DNA of 64,000 nucleotides from Valencia hispanica (taxonomy: Eukaryota; Chordata; Actinopteri; Cyprinodontiformes; Valenciidae). Of this stretch, positions 57,892 through 64,000 are shown in pieces. The stretch is taken from NCBI GenBank assembly GCA_963556495.2, contig OY747716.1, forward strand, positions 11,484,571-11,548,570, in the 5' to 3' direction. Numbering within the stretch: position 1 is the stretch's first letter; each line of letters starts with the position of its first letter. The position numbers were made by a program, and so were the translations under genes. The notes beneath the pieces were generated by a model. The model was given only the letters and a program-made list of their open reading frames with translations. It was not told the DNA's origin and searched no databases.

Positions 57892-58329
57892 CTGCAAATA
57901 AAGAGAGGGGGAAAAAAGATGTTTAAAGGGTAGAGCCGCATAACCTAAAAATCTTGAAAGTATAAAAAAGCAATTAAAAACAAAACAGACATGTTTTGTC
58001 CCACAATAAGGAACCAATTAAAATCTTTGCCTCAAGTAACAGAAAACCCATGACAACAGACATAGTAGCTCTAGCTAATTCAGTGAGCAGTTTACTGAGG
58101 CCAATTTGGTTGTTAGAGAGAATAAAGTTTTCAGGTACAAAATCATCTCAGTATGGCTTTAAAAGAAATCAATAATCAATGTCTCCACACGATCATTCTG
58201 CATAGTTTTACCAGCGATGACTAGTTGAGGCTGTGAGTTTTTTGAGCTAAATGAACAACAGATTATCCATTGATTAATAATAGCTGGAATGTCATAATAG
58301 TAATATGTGTTAATGTTCTTTATGTTTCT

Positions 58330-58440
58330 GATATCGTGTTTTCTGTTTTTATAGTTGTTTTATTGTCTTCCCTAATCACCCAAAGCACCTTGAATTACCT
58401 TGTTGCTGAAAGTGTGCAATACAAATAAATTTGCCTTGCC
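58330..58440 (+). mobile_element. LINE/SINE 3' tail fragment
   Basis: 'aaagcaccttgaattacctt' and 'aataaatttgccttgcct' belong to a common fish 3' tail. Confidence 0.5.
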
Positions 58441-58444
58441 TTTA

Positions 58445-60474
58445 GATGTGCCACTGGTCCACAACACATGAATCAAATGAGGGAATTAGAAAAGTTCTCC
58501 AGAGTCCTGCTAATGACCTAATTATTGTATTCAGATGTGGTAAAGCAGTGAAACATCTAAAAATTGCTGGACACCCCTCCAATGTGAACATGAAGGAAAA
58601 GCCCCATGTGAACACCATGTCATACATGACAAAACCCACACGAGCTCGGCATGCGGAAAACTCGAACCAGAAGGAGAGTATAAACAATCAGAGGAGGGCC
58701 CTGGCAAAGAGAGGGCTGGTCTTTGATCCAAGTGGTTGTGAGTCAGAGAAGCAAATATTGATTATCGGATAGAAAAAGACGGGAGTGGAGAGGAGACGGT
58801 GCAACAGACGAAAAGGGAAACAAAGCGAGAAAAGAGAGGAGTGCCAGGAGCAGGACTTTTATGAATTAAACTGTTGCTGTTATTTCAGGTAAAGTAGAAT
58901 GTTTAATGTAAATCCTGCCTGGAAGTGAATGGTTTTTTCTTTTATCTATCCTGTCACTCTCTACTCAACAGAACCGGTGTTTTCAAGCCCTGACCTGAAC
59001 ATAAAGTGGCGAAAACCTCAAACTGTGACACCTGACCCGTCCCAGAGAACCCAAACATATAGATCACCATGAGAAATAAAATACGCCGGCTGGATCAAAG
59101 CCTTCACTTTCTGTGCTTTAAACATGGAGGAACTCAGGAGATCAACCTGCTCTTTTAATTAGGGCAGAAACCCGATACGCATCACAGCTGTGAAAAGCCT
59201 GCAGAAAATGGCTTCATTAAAGCTACCAGCAGGAGGTGTTCCCCCAGGCTACGTTACTCCCTCTCACTTTTACCCCACCGAGCGTTTCATTCTCACAGAC
59301 GCTGTCTCTACATTATATACGTTCATATAGAAGATCTGACCCTACATTCAGCAACATTTTAACCTTCTTTATTCGGCTTCTCAAAGCAATCCAGCTAAAC
59401 AGGAATGTTTAGCTAAACTTGCTCTGTTATTGGCCAGTTTCAAGCTTTTCACAAAGCAGGAGAGGATAAAGAGGTATGAACTGTTGATAGTCTGGGGCAA
59501 GAAGCACCCACAATGGAGACAGGAGGTGTTCAGAAGCTGGTTGCATGGAAAAGGGATAACATTCCCAGCTCCTATAGCTATTGCTCTGAAGGTTCTCTAA
59601 GGGAGCAAATATGGAAAAGATCTAATAGTGCAGCATCTGAGTGCTCTACAGGACACGACTCATAATCCTCCATATTTGGCAAAGAGCAGCAGAGAACAAT
59701 GAGCATCTGGGTGCAGCGAGCCAATTCATTTCAAGGTTTCATTAGCATAATGGGAACATTTAAAGCTCATTTAGGGCTGTTAAGAGTTTAAGACTCTCCT
59801 GTAGAGCACTGCTTCCACTCAGGTGTTTTTTTTGTTTTTGTTCTTGTCGTATCATGTTAAACTACGCTGACTCTGCCCTTCCTTTCTGCTTAAGGCTGTC
59901 TCTAATAAAAATCCAAACATATAAATTTATGCTGCTCTCTACTTCATTTCTGTATGAGGCTGTTCCATCATGATGCACTGCTTATTGTTTGACAAACAAT
60001 TGAGGACTAGTTTCTGAAGCACTTTTTAGCACCCCCAAGAGGATTATGTAATCGGCCGGGGCAAGTCACTAATGAAGCCCTGTCACTGCTTGTCAAAAAA
60101 CACCTAAAAAACCTAAGTTCTGGGTCTGAAAGAGACCGGATAAAAGCCTTCTGAGACATGATACAACTACACTGGGCAGACATATTAAGCAGCTGCTTAA
60201 ATGTGGTAGAACTGAAACTGAGATTCACTGTGTTTTCTGAAGATTTTAGACATAAGAAATGCTTTAGTATCACTGGTAAATCATTGCAATCATAAGAGTT
60301 GGAGTTTAAAATGTTAAAACATTAAAATGATCTTATTTTCTGCTTTAAGTAACAGATGAGCCGTTTTAGATTGATTACTTGTACATAAAACACAAAGCCC
60401 CTCCCTAACGCATTTAAGCAAGGAACAGACCCCACAATATATAATGTATGTAAGAGCAGAGCAAATGTCTTGCA
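58445..60474. other. No gene recognised (map4 intron or upstream)
   Basis: No map4 N-terminal exon could be recognised here. A frame at 58446-58772 looks like transposon debris. The rest is AT-rich. Confidence 0.4.
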
Positions 60475-63085
60475 TCCATCCATCCATCCATCCATTTTCT
60501 TCCGCTTATCCGGGGTCGGGTCGCGGGGGCAGCAGCCTAAGCAAAGAGACCCAGACTTCCCTCTCCCCAGCCACTTGTTCCAGCTCCTCGGGAGGAACCC
60601 CAAGGCGCTCCCAGGCCAGCTGAGAAACATAGTCCCTTCAGCGTGTCCTGGGCCTTCCCCTGGGCCTCCTCCCGGTGAGACGTGCCTGAAACACCTCACC
60701 AGGGAGGCGTCCAGGAGGCATCCTGACCAGATGCCCGAGCCACCTCAACTGACTCCTCTCGATGTGGAGAAGCAGCGGCTCTACTCTAAGCCCCCTCCGG
60801 ATGACTGAGCTTCTCACCCTATCTCTAAGGGAGAGCCCAGACACTCTGCGGAGGAAACTCATTTCAGCCGCTTGTATCTGTGATCTCGTTCTTTCGGTCA
60901 CCACCCAGAGTTCGTGACCATAGATGAGGGTAGATCGACCGGTAAATCGAGAGCTTCGCCTTTTGGCTCAGCTCTCTCTTCACCATGACAGACCGGTAGA
61001 GCGCCCGCATAACTGCAGATGCCCCACCAATCCGTCTATCGATCTCCCGCTCCATTTTTCCCTCATTCGTGAACAAGACCCCCAGATACTTAAACTCCTC
61101 CACTTGGGGAAGGACCCCATCCCCGTCCCTGAGGAGGCACCCCACCCTTTCCGGCTCAAGACCATGGCCTCGGATTTGGAGGTGCTGATTCTCATCCCAG
61201 CCGCTTCACACTCGGCTGCGAACCGCTCCAGCGAAAGCTGTAGATCACGCTCCGATGAAGCCAACAGGACCACGTCATCTGCAAAAAGCAGAGACCCGAT
61301 CCTGAGGCCACCAAAACGGATCCCCTCAACGCCTTGGCTGCGCCTAGAGATCCTGTCCATAAAAGTTAGGAACAGGATCGGTGACAAAGGGCAACCTTGG
61401 CGGATTCCAACTCTCACTGGAAACAAGCCCGACTTACTGCCGGCAATGCGAACCAAACTCTGGCACCGGTCGTACAGGGACCTAACAGCCCGTATCAAGG
61501 GGCCCGGTACCCCATACTCCCGGAGCACCCCCCACAGGGCCCCCCGAGGGACACATCAAACGCCTTCTCCAAGTCCACAAAACACATGTAGACCGGTTGG
61601 GCGAACTCCCACGCACCCTCCGGGACCCTGCTGAGGGTGTAGAGCTGGTCCAGTGTTCCACGGCCAGGACGAAAACCGCATTGTTCCTCCTGGATCCGAG
61701 GTTCGACTATCCGTCGGACCCTCCTCTCCAGAACCCCTGAATAGACCTTACCAGGGAGGCTCAGACCACCACCCCGGTCTGCCAATCCAAGGGAACTGCC
61801 CCCGATGTCCACGCAATATTGCAATATTGGTTAACGCAATATTGCGTTAACCAACACAGCCCCACAACATCCAGAGCCTTGAGGAACTCCGGTCGAATCT
61901 CATCCACCCCAGGAGCCTTGCCACAGAGGAGCTTTTTAACGACCTCGGTGACCTCAGCACCAGAGATTGGAGAGCCCGACCCCAAGTCCCCAAACCCTGC
62001 TTCCAGATTGGAAGGCGTGCTGGTGGGATTGAGGAGGTCTTCGAAGTATTCCATCCACCGACCCAAAACGTCCCGCGTCGGGGTCAGCAGCACACCATCC
62101 CCACTGTAAACAGTGTTGGTGGCCGACCGCTTTCTCCCCCTGAGACGCCGGATGGTGGACCAGAATCGCTTCGAAGCCGTACGGAAGTCGTTTTCCATGG
62201 CCTCTCCAAACTCCTCCTACGCCCGAATTTTTTCCTCAGCAACCATCCGAGACGCATCCCGCTTGGCCTGTCGGTACCTATCAGCTGCTTCAGGGGTCCC
62301 ACAAGCCAAAAAGACCCGGTAGGACTCCTTCTTCAGCCTGACAGCATCCCTTACCGCCGGTGTCCACCAGCGGGTTCAGGGGTTGCCGCCGCGACAGGCA
62401 CCGACCACCTTGCGGCCACAGCTTTGGTCAGCCGCCTCGGCAATGGAGGCGCGGAACATGGTCCACTCGGACTCGATGTCCCCCGCCTCCCCCGGGACGT
62501 GTTCAAAGTTCTGCCGGAGGTGTGAGTTAAAGCTCCTTCTGACAGGAGACTCTGCCAGACGTTCCCAGCAGACCCTCACAACACGTTTGGGCCTTCCAGG
62601 TCTGTCCGGCGTCCTCCCCCACCATCGGAGCCAACTCACCACCAGGTAGTGGTCAGTGGACAGCTCAGCCCCTCTCTTCACCCGTGTGTCCAAAACATGC
62701 GGCCGCAGATCAGATGAGACGACAACCAAGTCGATCATTGAGCTGCGGCCTAAGATGTCCTGGTGCCAAGTGCACATATGGACACCTTTATGCTTGAACA
62801 TGGTGTTTGTTATGGACAATCCATGACGAGCACAGAAGTCCAATAACAAGACACCACTCGGGTTTAGATCGGGGGGGCCATTCCGCCCAACCACACCCCT
62901 CCAGGTCTCACTGTCATTGCCCACGTGAGCGTATAAGTCCCCCAGCAGAACAAGGGAGTCCCCAGGAGGAGCACTCTCCAGCACCCCTTCCAAAGACTCC
63001 AAGAAGGGTGGGTAATCTAATCTGCTGTTTGGCGCGTAAGCACAAACAACAGTCAGGACCCGTCCCCCCACCCGAAGGCGGAGGG
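60475..63085 (-). mobile_element. Rex3-type (RTE clade) LINE, copy 2
   Basis: Longer copy of the same family as 21805-23820. On the reverse strand: endonuclease domain ([45 protein letters not shown]), RT with LFADDVVLLASSERDLQLSL, and C-terminus GHLVRMPPGRLPGEVFQARL. Ends in (CCAT)n at 60475. Frameshifts, an internal deletion near 61766 relative to copy 1, and a small CAATATTG duplication at 61815-61850 make it inactive. 5'-truncated near 63085. Confidence 0.93.
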
Positions 63086-63118
63086 AGCATTATTCCTTAT
63101 ATAATAAGCAGTGCATCA

Positions 63119-63221
<103 letters not shown>

Positions 63222-63699
63222 TATGACCCATATTGTGTTTTTTTTTTTTTTGCACCTGTGTGATTTGCACCGATCGTTACCTGCACTCAGGCAGGCCCGG
63301 CGCCATTTAGGTATTGGGCCTGCCCAACACAGATTACAGCGCTGTGTAATTTAGTTCGAACCATGCAATGCATTGACCCTGGTCCACACTCCATACAGTC
63401 GGTGGAGGTATTGCACCAATTGGTTGTTTGCAGGCTGTTTATAAGAGGCTTCAGCCACTGTTTAAAATCCTCAACTTCGAGGCCAAGAATCAGCAAATCT
63501 ACATTTCCCCCATTTCCGGGGGTTTTGCTTTATTTCCCTATAAAGTAGTGGGATACATCACATCAAAACGGCTTTTGCGACTGTATGTAAAGGAGACTCA
63601 AGCAAATGGCTGGCATAGAAAAACTTTAAATACTTATATTTTATTAGTTAACGTGTCTCTGTTCTTAATAGACAACCTTATTTTTTAAAACATGTCAAT

Positions 63700-63812
63700 A
63701 CTAACCAAATTTAAGACTTTACAAAATCGATTTTAAAATATTTTTAAGGGTCTTAATTTTTCAGGAATCAATTTATTAACTTTTAATCCTTTTCAAGACC
63801 CTGCGGATACCC
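63700..63812. repeat. Fragment of MITE like 35883-36346
   Basis: 'tttttaagggtcttaattt' and the terminal 'aagaccctgcggataccctg' fit one end of this hAT-like family. Confidence 0.45.
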
Positions 63813-63817
63813 TGTTA

Positions 63818-64000
63818 TACCGTAATTTAATGACTATAAGCCACTACTTCTTTCACATGCTTTGGACCCTGCGTCTTATAGAATGATAATTTATATTTAT
63901 AGATTTATTACTGCCCAACTGTCTCCGGGGGGCACTATAGCACTATAGAAGGTGCAAAATTAAGACAGACATGGGGGGAGATAATGCACCGAAGAAGACA
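63818..64000 (+). repeat. Start of a 'taccgtaattt' MITE, cut by window edge
   Basis: taccgtaatttaatgactat and 'ctgcgtcttatagaatgata' are the left end of a common fish miniature element; the rest is outside. Confidence 0.5.

Noticed and set aside
60476..60500. CCAT repeats as satellite or telomere-like sequence
   Set aside because: They are the 3' tail of the Rex3-type LINE, also present at 21805.
60924..61634. 236-codon plus-strand frame, and similar frames at 22240-23841
   Set aside because: Antisense of the Rex3-type reverse transcriptase.

Overview
The window looks like nuclear DNA of a ray-finned fish, most likely a percomorph teleost. The genes are split into short coding exons with GT/AG junctions. 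The repeat load is typically teleost: RTE/Rex3-type and L2/Maui-type LINEs, several decayed Tc1-like transposons, and short inverted-repeat DNA elements. I saw no bacterial-type gene, rRNA, tRNA gene or CRISPR array. Most long open frames are antisense shadows of coding exons or pieces of LINEs.

Three host genes can be reconstructed by joining exons across splice sites with consistent phase. (1) ift74 (minus strand, 15347 down to 1, running off the left edge) encodes the IFT-B1 ciliary transport subunit. Fifteen coding exons cover about 413 of an expected 600 residues. A near-perfect RFX X-box lies 347 bp upstream of its start codon. (2) lrrc19 (plus strand, 5644-9483, six exons, 384 residues) is a leucine-rich-repeat membrane receptor lying entirely inside the 9.5-kb seventh intron of ift74, on the opposite strand. 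Mammals have the same nested arrangement. (3) A map4-type gene (minus strand, 57891 to about 29690, 5' exons beyond the window) encodes a MAP2/tau/MAP4-family microtubule-binding protein. It has a very K/E-rich exon, Ala/Thr/Pro-rich linker exons, a four-repeat tubulin-binding region with the 93/82/113-bp exon sizes I recall for tau, and two alternative 3' ends: a MAP4-type tail finishing in an 8-nt coding piece, and a MAP2/tau-type R' tail.

Layout: 1-15.7 kb is ift74 with lrrc19 nested inside. 15.7-25.3 kb is an intergenic repeat block with two roughly 500-bp sequences in inverted orientation at 17.66 and 24.33 kb, enclosing an L2-type LINE with a 21-bp target duplication and a Rex3-type LINE. 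25.4-29.7 kb is probably the long map4 3' UTR. 29.7-57.9 kb holds the map4 exons, with introns full of DNA-transposon and LINE relics. 57.9-64 kb is map4 intron or upstream DNA with a second, longer Rex3-type copy and a 100-bp TA microsatellite.

No new multi-gene system is present. The points most worth attention are the two alternative map4 C-termini (including the tiny terminal coding piece), the X-box of ift74, the TC-microsatellite polypyrimidine tract at an ift74 splice acceptor, and the inverted-repeat block between the genes. All exon calls come from reading translations and splice signals by eye; no alignment was run.
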